Part shown: one piece after another, positions 1 through 7,423 of the stretch
Position numbering within the stretch: the stretch's first letter is position 1
Layout of the letters: each line of letters starts with the position of its first letter
Source of the DNA: an uncultured Fidelibacterota bacterium
GTDB lineage: Bacteria > Fidelibacterota > Fidelibacteria > Fidelibacterales > Fidelibacteraceae
DNA: 10,124 nt
NCBI GenBank assembly: GCA_937862595.1
Contig: CALMFL010000142.1
Location: forward strand, 1 to 10,124
Reading direction: 5' to 3'
The notes under the pieces: model-generated
Seen by the model: the letters and a program-made list of their open reading frames with translations, nothing else
Databases searched by the model: none
Told to the model about the DNA's origin: nothing
Translations under genes and position numbers: made by a program

Positions 1-67
1 TAAAAGTTGTTGGCTTTTTAAGATTTTCACAAGCATAATTTTGTATTCCTCATCCGCTGCTCGAGGG
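1..67 (-). other. Left-edge flank, possible start of another gene
   Basis: After the membrane protein stop there is no hairpin terminator. On the minus strand an ATG at 36, with GAGG eleven bases before it, opens a frame (MLVKILKSQQLL) that runs off the window. Twelve codons are too few to judge, and the AT-rich composition differs from the genes upstream. It may be a continuing operon or simple intergenic sequence. Confidence 0.2.
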
Positions 68-1066
68 TTAAAAGATAAGCCTGAAATCACCGAACATCAT
101 GGGATATGTGGCGATCACCGCAAAGGTGATAAAGCCTGTCATAGAAAACATGCTGAGACGTTTCTGTAGAGCGGGTATCACCTCTGAAAGGGATTGGGAG
201 CCCTTCAAGCGATCGATTACGCCCGCCCCCATGCCTGTAATGCCTGCCAGAAAGAGGGATAGATAGAGCGGATACCCGATGAAGTGGTATTCCTTTTGGA
301 GCAGGCAGAAGGGGCAGTGATGCGTGGGCAGCTCGTAGTAGTAAGGAGAAATAAAGGAAACCACGGCAGCCAAAGACACCACTGTCGATACCCCGGACAA
401 CAGGCCGAAGGCTGTGGCGCCTCTTCCGGTTACGAGGACATGGATTCCCACCCTCAATGTCAGAATCACTGAAAGATAGAAAGCGATCCTCATGCTGTGA
501 GGCGGAAGACTCGCCATCTCGCCTGAGATGCCTCTTGTTTCATCGCTGAAAAGGGTGCCGCAGCAGGAGGTGATGACATCGGCCATGAGCCCTGTAAAGT
601 AGTTGGTCTGAAAGAAGGTCTCCACACCGATCAGCACCGTTAAAAGGATCAGGAGTTTGTACTTGGGACGGATCAACGGGTAGTCGCACGCCCGGTTGTC
701 CGTATAATTGATGATCATCCACACGCCGCAGAACATGAAGGTAATAATTTTGAGGATCAGGGTGGGGTAGCCGTAGTTGTTGACGTTGAGGGAACCCGCT
801 GCGCACATGGCCCCCACAAAGAGGTCGTGGATATGGTCTGCGGTATAGACGAAAAGCAAGAGGGAGAAGAGTTCAAATCCCAGCAGATAGCTGAAGATGG
901 TGGATATGAGATAGGTCTTCCTTTCGAGGGCCACCTGAACTTCGCTGCCGCTGCGGACATCCCAATGCTTTAAAATGCGGAAAGCCGTGGCCAGGGCATA
1001 AAAGGCGAAGGCCGAGATCATCAAGGACCCCAGGATCAATGCAATAATGGCGGGATTAATGATCAT
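68..1066 (-). CDS. Polytopic membrane protein with CPFC motif and CC pair, function unknown
   Basis: A 332-residue protein with about eight hydrophobic helices (near 5-30, 51-75, 102-121, 137-153, 191-212, 218-240, 261-285 and 307-325). Its most striking feature is THHCPFCLLQKEYHFIGYPL at about 248-267: two His, then Cys 251 and Cys 254, at the start of a helix. A vicinal pair lies at VITSCCG (168-169), with further Cys at 88, 113 and 127. The CxxC followed by a hydrophobic pair and a Gln resembles the DsbB/VKOR active site (CxxCxxQ/E), and CC could be the second redox pair; this is a resemblance, not an assignment. Copper ligation by HHCPFC is the alternative. It is one base downstream of the ATPase gene, hence part of the same unit. 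I recall uncharacterised relatives in NosL/ABC neighbourhoods. Confidence 0.82.
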   Translation of the reverse strand: MIINPAIIALILGSLMISAFAFYALATAFRILKHWDVRSGSEVQVALERKTYLISTIFSYLLGFELFSLLLFVYTADHIHDLFVGAMCAAGSLNVNNYGYPTLILKIITFMFCGVWMIINYTDNRACDYPLIRPKYKLLILLTVLIGVETFFQTNYFTGLMADVITSCCGTLFSDETRGISGEMASLPPHSMRIAFYLSVILTLRVGIHVLVTGRGATAFGLLSGVSTVVSLAAVVSFISPYYYELPTHHCPFCLLQKEYHFIGYPLYLSLFLAGITGMGAGVIDRLKGSQSLSEVIPALQKRLSMFSMTGFITFAVIATYPMMFGDFRLIF

Positions 1067-1067
1067 T

Positions 1068-1736
1068 TTAAACGATCCCGCCGTCCCTCATGGAGATGAC
1101 CCGGTCCACGACGGGAGATTCAAATACCAGGGGATCGTGACACGCGATCAGGATGGTCTTTCCCTCTTGCTTTAATCCGGCGAAGATATCCAGAAGCATC
1201 CGGGCGAGAGCGGAGTCCAGGTGGGCGGTGGGTTCATCGGCAATGACGATGGAGGGCCTGTTGATCAGGGCCCGGGCAATAGCTGCCCGCTGCCGCTCCC
1301 CGCCGGACAGATGCTCTACCGGCTCCCGAGCCTTTGACTCGATACCGAGCCTTTCCAGAATGGAAACCGCACGGTCCCTGATCACCCGGTGTCCTATCCC
1401 GGTTGGGTAAGCCGGAAGCATGGTATTTTCCAATACCGTAATCCCCTTGATCAGGTTATAATTCTGAAAGATAAAACCAAAAGTTTCTCTTCTGACCTCC
1501 GCCGCAAACCGTTCGGGAAGACTTGTAATCTCCCGCTCGTTCAGCCAGATCCTTCCGGAGGTAGGCCGGGACATGCACCCGAGGATGCTCAGAAGGGTGG
1601 TCTTTCCCGAACCGCTGGGCCCTATGAACACACTCACCTCATTCAGGGCGACTTCCAGGTCGATCCCTTTCAAGGCCTTAAACTCATTGGGTTTTCCGAC
1701 ATTGAACGTCTTGTTTATGCCCGCCAATTGAATCAC
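1068..1736 (-). CDS. ABC transporter ATP-binding protein (LolD/MacB-like)
   Basis: A complete 222-residue ATPase of the type that partners FtsX-like permeases. Walker A GPSGSGKT is at 39-46, the Q-loop at FIFQNYNL (Gln 91), the signature LSGGERQR at 143-150, Walker B IVIADEP at 163-169, the D-loop at AHLD, and the switch His 200 in ACHDP; all catalytic residues are intact. It works in the cytoplasm, driving the neighbouring permease. The start is a GTG at 1736 with AAGGGG three bases away and further purine-rich sequence upstream. The stop is separated by one base from the next ATG (TAA-A-ATG), so the downstream membrane protein is almost certainly cotranslated with it. The exact subfamily cannot be told by eye, and substrate is not encoded in this subunit. 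Confidence 0.95.
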   Translation of the reverse strand: MIQLAGINKTFNVGKPNEFKALKGIDLEVALNEVSVFIGPSGSGKTTLLSILGCMSRPTSGRIWLNEREITSLPERFAAEVRRETFGFIFQNYNLIKGITVLENTMLPAYPTGIGHRVIRDRAVSILERLGIESKAREPVEHLSGGERQRAAIARALINRPSIVIADEPTAHLDSALARMLLDIFAGLKQEGKTILIACHDPLVFESPVVDRVISMRDGGIV

Positions 1737-1770
1737 AAGCCCCTTGCCTTCCTTCCTCCGACGGACGGAA

Positions 1771-2904
1771 TTAATGTCTCATCACCACGTCCGGATCAGT
1801 AGCCGCAACTTTCCATGTAGGGACAATGGTAATCAGCGTGTAGGGCACCACGGTCAGAAAGAACAGGATCGCCAGTTGAAACGCGTTGACCGAGGGCCTG
1901 AGGGTGAATTCCGGGTAGAGTATGGCCCACCCCTTCAGGGCATGTTCAAATAGTGTCGCTGATGCAAAATAGACGTGCACGTATGCGCTGATCACCCCCA
2001 GTAAAAATGCGGTGAGCGAAATGACGGCCCCTTCCCAGAACTTCATCGTCAGTATGTCCGAGGTATCCCATCCGATGCCTTTCAGGATGCCGATTTCCGT
2101 CTTCTCCTCGGCGCTGAGTCCCGTTGCCTTGTCCCATGCAAAGATAAAGAAAGCCAGAACGCCCCCCCCGAGCAGAACGATGACGTACCCCCCGCGCCAG
2201 TCAAAGATAGAACTGTAGGTCCGGATGATCTCCTCCTTCAGGATGGGCCGTGTGTCCGGAAGAACGTGGATGATTTTCCTTGCGATGGTCTGACTCTCAC
2301 GTTCATTCCGGATGCGTACGGTCAGGTCGGTGGCATAGCCCTCCGGAACGCCGGCAATCTTCCGGAAAGTGGTTTCGGACATGAGGATCAGGTCGGCCGA
2401 GACGAGGTCGGTTTCGTTCGTCATCGTGTTGATCGCCTTCAGAAAGACCGTCTCCCCGTCGTGAGCATTAAAGTAAAAGCTGCCATCCCTCAGGGGTCCC
2501 CATGTTCTGAGAACACCCGCGCCGATTTCAACGGTGTCGTCCGGGCGGGGGTAGTTTTCCGGAACCATGATGGTGTAATTGGACCGAGTCGCCGGATGAT
2601 AGTAGTACCCCCAGAGCCGGGGTTTTACGGAGGAAGTCCCGCGGATCTGAACGATCTTTTCCGCGTAATCCGTTGGAATGAGCGAATGCCTGCCACCTAC
2701 CGTGCGTTGTACGATCATTTGCGGGCTGCCATCCAAAACGGCCTCCGCTTCCTTCCGTAAGGCCTGGGTAAAAAAGATGACCGAGGAGAGCAGGAAGATG
2801 ACCAGCGCATAGACCATCAGGAGCGAAAGATTTTTCGCCTTTCGCCTCCATAGGGAGGAAAGCGTGAAGTCAATAAAGGCGCGTTGCCGTTCAATCCATT
2901 TCAT
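1771..2904 (-). CDS. FtsX/MacB-type ABC transporter permease
   Basis: A 377-residue inner-membrane permease with the four-helix FtsX layout: helix 1 at about 25-48 (basic RRKAK before it), a periplasmic domain at about 50-238, then helices at about 239-258, 292-315 and 340-362. The coupling segment EKTEIGILKGIGW after helix 2 is the typical family signature that contacts the ATPase, and the end WKVAATDPDVVMRH matches the family's usual tail. Members such as LolCE and MacB use ATP binding to move the periplasmic domain rather than pass solutes through the membrane. The ATPase gene follows 34 bases downstream, so the two should form one complex. The substrate is unknown; association with NosL suggests copper or protein maturation in the periplasm, which is inference. 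The start codon is the first plausible Met, though the ribosome binding site is poor. Confidence 0.9.
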   Translation of the reverse strand: MKWIERQRAFIDFTLSSLWRRKAKNLSLLMVYALVIFLLSSVIFFTQALRKEAEAVLDGSPQMIVQRTVGGRHSLIPTDYAEKIVQIRGTSSVKPRLWGYYYHPATRSNYTIMVPENYPRPDDTVEIGAGVLRTWGPLRDGSFYFNAHDGETVFLKAINTMTNETDLVSADLILMSETTFRKIAGVPEGYATDLTVRIRNERESQTIARKIIHVLPDTRPILKEEIIRTYSSIFDWRGGYVIVLLGGGVLAFFIFAWDKATGLSAEEKTEIGILKGIGWDTSDILTMKFWEGAVISLTAFLLGVISAYVHVYFASATLFEHALKGWAILYPEFTLRPSVNAFQLAILFFLTVVPYTLITIVPTWKVAATDPDVVMRH

Positions 2905-3099
2905 ATTCGACAGTAACTCGAAGATTGTCTTTTGCCCCTCAAGGATTTCGAAGAGGGAGTATCAATAGGGTTGTTTTCAGCTTTGATCTCTTGAAAACGG
3001 AGACCGCAGTCCCCTGCTCCCGAGAGGGGCCGAGACGTCTCACGCTGCGAACCCATACCCTGCATTTGCCGAATCGCGCATCCTGATTATCCCTGGCCG
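2905..3099. other. Intergenic stretch between the small protein and the FtsX-type permease
   Basis: This 195-base gap is long for an operon otherwise packed tightly. The permease frame is open backward to a TAA near 3085, but the implied extension (with ATG codons around 3050-3060) has no recognisable composition or motif, and no good ribosome binding site is visible before the ATG at 2904. There is a short GAGACGTCTC palindrome near 3033. I see no convincing gene, terminator or promoter. Confidence 0.4.
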
Positions 3100-3399
3100 T
3101 CATCGCGCCAGATGCCCGGGCGGCAGGACCAGAGACCCGGACGGAAAGTGCTCGAAAGCCATCGGGTAATCCTGAAAAGGAGAGTGAAGGTCGGCCTGGG
3201 AAAGATGCCTGGTGTAGCGGGCCTCGGTAAAGAGACAGAGATCCGTGAGCTGAAGCTCGCGGACCAGGTGTCTGCGCTTCGCCAGGCCCCTCTCGCAATC
3301 ATCCCTATGAAGGCGCGGGTGGATAAAGAAAAGACCCGCCATGACCAGGCTGCCCACAAAGAGAAGTATCAGGAATCCGGTTGATTTTCTCACTACCAT
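3100..3399 (-). CDS. Small single-pass membrane-anchored protein of unknown function
   Basis: Ninety-nine residues: a short basic N-terminus (MVVRKS), one hydrophobic helix at about 7-26, then a polar domain with Cys 35 and Cys 55 and the distinctive segment LCLFTEARYTRHLSQADLHS followed by a PFQD...EHFPSGS stretch. I recall similar small proteins beside NosL and ABC genes in anaerobic proteobacteria, but cannot check this. His and Cys residues in the exported part would permit metal binding, but no motif proves it. The gene lies 64 bases after nosL in the same direction. A strong AGGAGG is present but 15 bases from the ATG. The GC-rich spacer contains the self-complementary GGCGGCCGCC, which may fold and shorten the effective distance. 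The frame stays open upstream but offers no better start. Confidence 0.72.
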   Translation of the reverse strand: MVVRKSTGFLILLFVGSLVMAGLFFIHPRLHRDDCERGLAKRRHLVRELQLTDLCLFTEARYTRHLSQADLHSPFQDYPMAFEHFPSGSLVLPPGHLAR

Positions 3400-3463
3400 G
3401 GCCGGCGGCCGCCAACCTCCTTCCTTCGCGTCGTCTGATTTCCGATCCGGGAACCGGGAGCGC

Positions 3464-3958
3464 TCAATCCAGTTTCAATATCACTGCCGGTGTGATCTCT
3501 TCGAACCGTAGGACCTTTTTGCCTCTGTGATCGATCATGAAGGCTCTTGCATCCTCTTGGGTATTTAAGGGTAACAGTTCGTGTCCCATGGGCCCGTAGA
3601 CATCGCTGCCCGTGACAAAAAAGGCCTTCCTGGCGTCGATCAGTTTCATTTCATAGTATTCATTGACATAGATGGCCGCGATATCCCTTATGCTCTTGCC
3701 GGGGCTGTATTTCTTAAGGTTCAAATAATATTTCATCATGTCTTTGGCCCCGTCAAAAAAAACAACGGTCCCGTCTTTAAAAATTATTTCCGCGAGCCAG
3801 TCGGGATACTTATAAACGAACATCCCGCACACCGGGCACTTGTCTTTCGTGGCGGGCTTGACCGGGTCGCTTGCCTGCGCAAGCCCTGTCGCTATCGCCA
3901 ACAGGACGGCGCCCAGGGCCGCACCACGGATGAAATTTGCTTTTCGGCGATGGCTCAA
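3464..3958 (-). CDS. nosL: NosL-family periplasmic copper chaperone
   Basis: NosL proteins bind Cu(I) in the periplasm and are known as accessory factors for assembly of the copper centres of nitrous oxide reductase. The protein is 164 residues. Residues 1-29 are a Sec signal peptide (basic MSHRRK, hydrophobic core, cleavage near AQA). It is not a lipobox, whereas many NosL proteins are lipoproteins. Residues 41-46 are the CPVCGM copper-binding signature, followed by conserved FKDGTVVFFDGAKDMMKYY and the GSDVYGPMGHELLP segment near 117-130. The start is a TTG: GAGGAG stands nine bases before it and no Met is available until the CPVCGM motif. No nosZ, nosD, nosF or nosY is visible; instead the gene heads a unit with an FtsX-type ABC transporter. 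A role in copper supply to some other envelope enzyme is therefore plausible but inferred. The family call is strong. Confidence 0.92.
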   Translation of the reverse strand: MSHRRKANFIRGAALGAVLLAIATGLAQASDPVKPATKDKCPVCGMFVYKYPDWLAEIIFKDGTVVFFDGAKDMMKYYLNLKKYSPGKSIRDIAAIYVNEYYEMKLIDARKAFFVTGSDVYGPMGHELLPLNTQEDARAFMIDHRGKKVLRFEEITPAVILKLD

Positions 3959-3981
3959 AACCGCTTTCTCCTCGTCGATTA

Positions 3982-4020
3982 CCCGTTTGATCCATGGAAT
4001 CGAAAACGGGCGAATTTTCG
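3982..4020 (-). repeat. Nested inverted repeats in the nosL leader
   Basis: CCCGTTT (3982-3988) pairs perfectly with AAACGGG (4004-4010). Inside that stem GAT pairs with ATC and CC with GG around CCATGG, giving an extended imperfect dyad. A second, mutually exclusive dyad overlaps it: CGAAAA (4001-4006) with TTTTCG (4015-4020). The block lies between the candidate promoter and the nosL ribosome binding site, about 23 bases from the start codon. It could be a leader RNA structure or a repressor site; it matches no riboswitch I recognise. Confidence 0.4.
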
Positions 4021-4024
4021 TTAA

Positions 4025-4053
4025 ACCCTACCACACAGGGCTCCGCCGGTCAA
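4025..4053 (-). promoter_or_regulatory. Candidate sigma-70 promoter for the nosL-ABC unit
   Basis: On the minus strand TTGACC (4048-4053, five of six to the -35 consensus) is followed after exactly 17 bases by TAGGGT (4025-4030, three of six). It sits after the candidate cusA terminator and about 65 bases before the nosL start. The leader it would produce contains the inverted repeat at 3982-4010. The good -35 and exact spacer support it; the -10 is weak, as in activator-dependent promoters. Confidence 0.42.
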
Positions 4054-4079
4054 TGTGGGCTCGCTGGATTTGCTTTCGG

Positions 4080-4119
4080 AAAAAAATGACTTTTTTCCTC
4101 CAGAGCTTTTCAGCCGGAG
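4080..4119 (-). terminator. Candidate terminator after cusA
   Basis: On the minus strand an imperfect hairpin (CTCCGGCT, GAAA tetraloop, AGCT, two-base bulge, GGAG; 4098-4119) lies about 40 bases after the cusA stop. It is followed by six A, GTCA and seven T (4080-4086). The A and T tracts can themselves pair, flanked by GG/CC, as a second weaker hairpin (4078-4098). The T-run is offset from the GC stem by about 11 bases, so this is a weaker call than the terminator after the oxidase. Confidence 0.45.
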
Positions 4120-4156
4120 TCCTGCCGTAATTGAGACCGCAAATTGCCGGAGTCGT

Positions 4157-7100
4157 TCAGTTGGAAAGCACCGATGTTTTTTTGACTTCAAAGTGCCATT
4201 TCCAGATTTCATAGATTGCGGGGTAAACCATTAATTCTAAAATGAAAGAGGTGAAGACGCCGCCGATCATGGGTGCGGCGATCCGCTTCATGACGTCCGC
4301 GCCGGTGCCGGTGGACCACATGATGGGGATGAGCCCGATGAACATGGTGGCGACGGTCATGAATTTCGGCCGGAGGCGCTGGACCGCACCTTCGAGAATT
4401 GCCTCCCTTAACTCCGAAAGGCTTCGCAGGCGACCCTCGCGCTTTGCCCGCTCGTAGGCAAGGTCGAGATAAAGCAGCATGAAGACGCCGGTCTCCGCAT
4501 CCACCCCCAGCAGGGCGATGAGCCCGACCCAGACGGCAATGCTCATGTTGTAGCCGAGCAGATAGAGAAACCAGACCGCGCCCACCGCCGAGAACGGCAC
4601 TGCCAGCAGAACGATAAGGGTCTTGGTGATGGATTTCGTGTTCATGTAAAGGAGAAGGAAGACGAAGAACAGGGTCAGCGGAACGATCACCTTCAGATGC
4701 GCTTTGACCCGCTGCATGGCCTCGTACTGGCCGGTCCAGATCAAGGCATAGCCGACCGGAAGCTCAATGGCCTCCCTCAGCATGGCCGAGGCTTCTTTCA
4801 CATAGCTTCCAGGGTCTCTGCCGGCAACGTCGACGAAGACATAGCCGGTGAGCAGTCCGTCCTCGTCCCGGATCATGGCGGGCTCGCTGGCCACCGTGAT
4901 GTCGGCAAGCTGGTTCAGGGCGATCTGCCGCCGGCCCCCCAGCGCAGGAACCAGAAGCCGTCCGAGTGCACCGAAATCCGTTCTAAAGTCCGGCTTATAG
5001 CGGACATTGACCGGAAAGCGTTCGCGGCCCTCAATCGTGGTGGTGACGTTTTCACCGCCGATGGCGTTCAACACCACCTTCTGCGCCTCCTCGATGCTCA
5101 GTCCGAACCGGGCGAGCTCCTCTCTTTTCCACCGGATGTCCAGAAAGTAGCCGCCGCCGGTCCGCTCGGCAAAGACGCTCCGCGTTCCCTTTACGGAGAG
5201 CAGGTGCTCCTCGACCTTGGTGCCGATCCGTTCGATCACCTTGAGGTCGGCTCCGGTGATTTTGATTCCCACGGGGGTCCGGATCCCGGTGGTGAGCATA
5301 TCGATACGGGCCTTGATGGGCATGGTCCAGGCATTGGACAGCCCCGGAATTTTAAGGGCGCCGTTTAGCCGATTCACAAGCTCCTCGCGCGAAATGTGGT
5401 CCGACGTGATGCGCCGCAATATCCCTTTGAGCCATTCGGGCGCCCAGGCGGAATACCAGGTGCCGACCTTGCGCCACTCCGACTCCGGCTTTAACATGAC
5501 CACCGTTTCGAGCATGGAAAGCGGCGCCGGATCGGTGGAGGTCTCCGCCCGTCCTGCCTTGCCGAGCACCCGATCCACCTCCGGGAACTGCTTGATGATC
5601 CGGTCGGTCACCTGAAGCAGTTTTTGCGCTTCGGTGATGGATATTCCCGGCATCGTCGTCGGCATATAGAAGATCGCCCCCTCATCAAGGGGAGGCATGA
5701 ACTCCGAGCCGAGCTTCATGAATGCGGGCACCGTGACGAGCACGATCACGACGGCGATTTCGATGACCCGCCACTTGTGCCTCAGCGACCAAGATGCAAC
5801 GGGTTCATAGAGCCTGATCAAACGTCTGCTGATGGGGTGCTGGTCTTCAGACCGGATCGTTCCCACAAACACGGCGTTAAAGCTTCTGCTGAGCCAGCGC
5901 GGCCGGAAGCCGAAGTTCCTGACGTTCGTAAAGAGAAGCCTGAGCGCCGGGTCGAGGGTGATGGCAAGAAAGGCGGCGGTGACCATGACGAACGTCTTTG
6001 TGTAGGCCAGGGGCTTGAACATCCGGCCCTCCTCGGCTTCGAGGGTCAGCACCGGCAGAAACGATACGGCGATGACGAGCAGGGCGAAAAAGCTCGGACC
6101 CGCGACCTGCTTGATGGCAGCGACCATCACCACGCGATAGTCTCCTTGCCCCCCCTTCTTCTGCCACTCTTCAAGCCGCTTGTGGGTCTGCTCGACCACG
6201 ACGATGGCCGCGTCCGCCATTGCGCCGATGGCGATGGCGATGCCGCCCAGCGACATGATGTTGGCGGTGATGCCCATGGCCCGGAAGGGGATGAAGGAGA
6301 TGAGCAGGGCGATGGGGATCGTGATGATCGGAATCAGGGAACTGGGGGGGTGCCAGAGAAAGATAAAGATGACCAGCGACACGGTGATGATGATTTCGGT
6401 CAGGGTCGATTTCAGCGTGCCGATGGCCCTTCGAATGAGGTCGGAGCGGTCATAAACCGGGACCACCTTGACGCCGTCCGGAAGCCCGGGCTCGATTTCC
6501 TTGAGCCTTGCCTTCACGGCGTCGATCACCGTCAGGGCGTTCTGGCCCTGCCGCATGACAATGATCCCCGAAACGGTATCGCCGGTTCCGTCCAGATCCG
6601 CTAAGCCCCTGCGGTAGTCCGGACCCAGTGTCACCTCGCCGATGTCCCTGATGCGGATGGGGGTGGCGTCCTCGGTCGCCGTAAGGACGATATCGCCAAA
6701 GTCGTCCAGGGTCTTTGCGTATCCCCGCCCCCGGACCATGTACTCGGTGCCGCCAAACTCGATCAGGCGGCCGCCGACCTCCACGTTTCCCGACCGCACC
6801 GCCTCGACCACGCGTCCGATGGAGATGTTGTAGGCCTGAAGGCGGTTGGGGTCGACATTCACCTGGTACTGCTGAACGAAGCCGCCCACGGCCGCCACCT
6901 CGGCGACGCCCGGAACCGCCTTAAGATAGTAACGCAGGTACCAATCCTGAAGGGAGCGCAGGTCGGCCAGGCTGTGTCTGCCTGACTCGTCCACGAGGGC
7001 GTACTGGAAGACCCAGCCGAGGCCGGTGGCATCGGGCCCGAGTTCGGTCTGGACCCCCTGAGGGAGGCGGGGAATGACGCTGGAGAGATACTCGAGGGTG

Positions 7101-7423
7101 CGCGATCTTGCCCAGTAGATGTCGGTGCCGTCTTCGAAAATGACGTAAACGAAGGAATAGCCGAAATCTGAAAACCCCCGCACGGCCTTTACCCTGGGGC
7201 CGCCGAGCATGGCGGTCACGATGGGGTAGGTGACCTGGTCCTCGATGATGTCTGGGCTCCGGTCCCAGCGCGAGTATATGATGACCTGGGTCTCGCTGAG
7301 GTCGGGGATGGCATCAAGGGCCACGCGCTGCATCGACCACCAGCCCAGGATGCAGGCGGCGGCGACAAGCATGAACACGATCGGCTTATTCTTGACGGAA
7401 AAGTCTATGATGCGGTCAATCAT
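4157..7423 (-). CDS. cusA: CusA-type heavy-metal efflux RND transporter (inner membrane pump)
   Basis: A proton-driven trimeric pump of the HME branch of RND transporters, exporting Cu(I)/Ag(I)-type ions from the periplasm through the CusB adaptor. At about 1088 residues it has normal family length. It begins MIDRIIDFSVKNKP (helix 1), then porter-domain signatures VALDAIPDLSETQV, YSRWDRSPDIIEDQVTYPI and LPQGVQTELGPDATGLG. Helix 4 has AIGAMADAAIVVVEQTHKRLEEW, with Asp and Glu near 404 and 411 matching the proton-relay acid region of E. coli CusA. Methionines near 576, 637, 701 and 709 lie in segments where the CusA copper-binding Met triad is expected (not aligned). The C-terminal half repeats the fold and ends in a basic tail. 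The ATG at 7423 overlaps the cusB stop by one base; a GTG at 7426 directly precedes it, but the family normally begins MIDRII. No good ribosome binding site is visible, consistent with coupling. No CusC channel is in the window. Confidence 0.96.
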   Translation of the reverse strand: MIDRIIDFSVKNKPIVFMLVAAACILGWWSMQRVALDAIPDLSETQVIIYSRWDRSPDIIEDQVTYPIVTAMLGGPRVKAVRGFSDFGYSFVYVIFEDGTDIYWARSRTLEYLSSVIPRLPQGVQTELGPDATGLGWVFQYALVDESGRHSLADLRSLQDWYLRYYLKAVPGVAEVAAVGGFVQQYQVNVDPNRLQAYNISIGRVVEAVRSGNVEVGGRLIEFGGTEYMVRGRGYAKTLDDFGDIVLTATEDATPIRIRDIGEVTLGPDYRRGLADLDGTGDTVSGIIVMRQGQNALTVIDAVKARLKEIEPGLPDGVKVVPVYDRSDLIRRAIGTLKSTLTEIIITVSLVIFIFLWHPPSSLIPIITIPIALLISFIPFRAMGITANIMSLGGIAIAIGAMADAAIVVVEQTHKRLEEWQKKGGQGDYRVVMVAAIKQVAGPSFFALLVIAVSFLPVLTLEAEEGRMFKPLAYTKTFVMVTAAFLAITLDPALRLLFTNVRNFGFRPRWLSRSFNAVFVGTIRSEDQHPISRRLIRLYEPVASWSLRHKWRVIEIAVVIVLVTVPAFMKLGSEFMPPLDEGAIFYMPTTMPGISITEAQKLLQVTDRIIKQFPEVDRVLGKAGRAETSTDPAPLSMLETVVMLKPESEWRKVGTWYSAWAPEWLKGILRRITSDHISREELVNRLNGALKIPGLSNAWTMPIKARIDMLTTGIRTPVGIKITGADLKVIERIGTKVEEHLLSVKGTRSVFAERTGGGYFLDIRWKREELARFGLSIEEAQKVVLNAIGGENVTTTIEGRERFPVNVRYKPDFRTDFGALGRLLVPALGGRRQIALNQLADITVASEPAMIRDEDGLLTGYVFVDVAGRDPGSYVKEASAMLREAIELPVGYALIWTGQYEAMQRVKAHLKVIVPLTLFFVFLLLYMNTKSITKTLIVLLAVPFSAVGAVWFLYLLGYNMSIAVWVGLIALLGVDAETGVFMLLYLDLAYERAKREGRLRSLSELREAILEGAVQRLRPKFMTVATMFIGLIPIMWSTGTGADVMKRIAAPMIGGVFTSFILELMVYPAIYEIWKWHFEVKKTSVLSN

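Noticed and set aside
2939..3298. Minus-strand frame of 119 codons spanning the gap before the permease
   Set aside because: It overlaps most of the better-supported 99-residue gene in another frame, is Arg/Pro/Ser-rich, and has no ribosome binding site or motif.
4113..4154. Direct repeat GCCGGAGTC (4113-4121 and 4146-4154) after cusA
   Set aside because: Nine bases twice, one copy within the candidate terminator stem; too short and without a context to call a site.
4697..5368. Plus-strand open frame of 223 codons opposite cusA
   Set aside because: Mirror frame of a well-supported gene, with no recognisable protein features.
5624..6604. Plus-strand open frame of 326 codons opposite cusA
   Set aside because: It is antisense to an intact cusA, is extremely His/Asp/Gly-rich in the way mirror frames of GC-rich genes are, and shows no domain or ribosome binding site.
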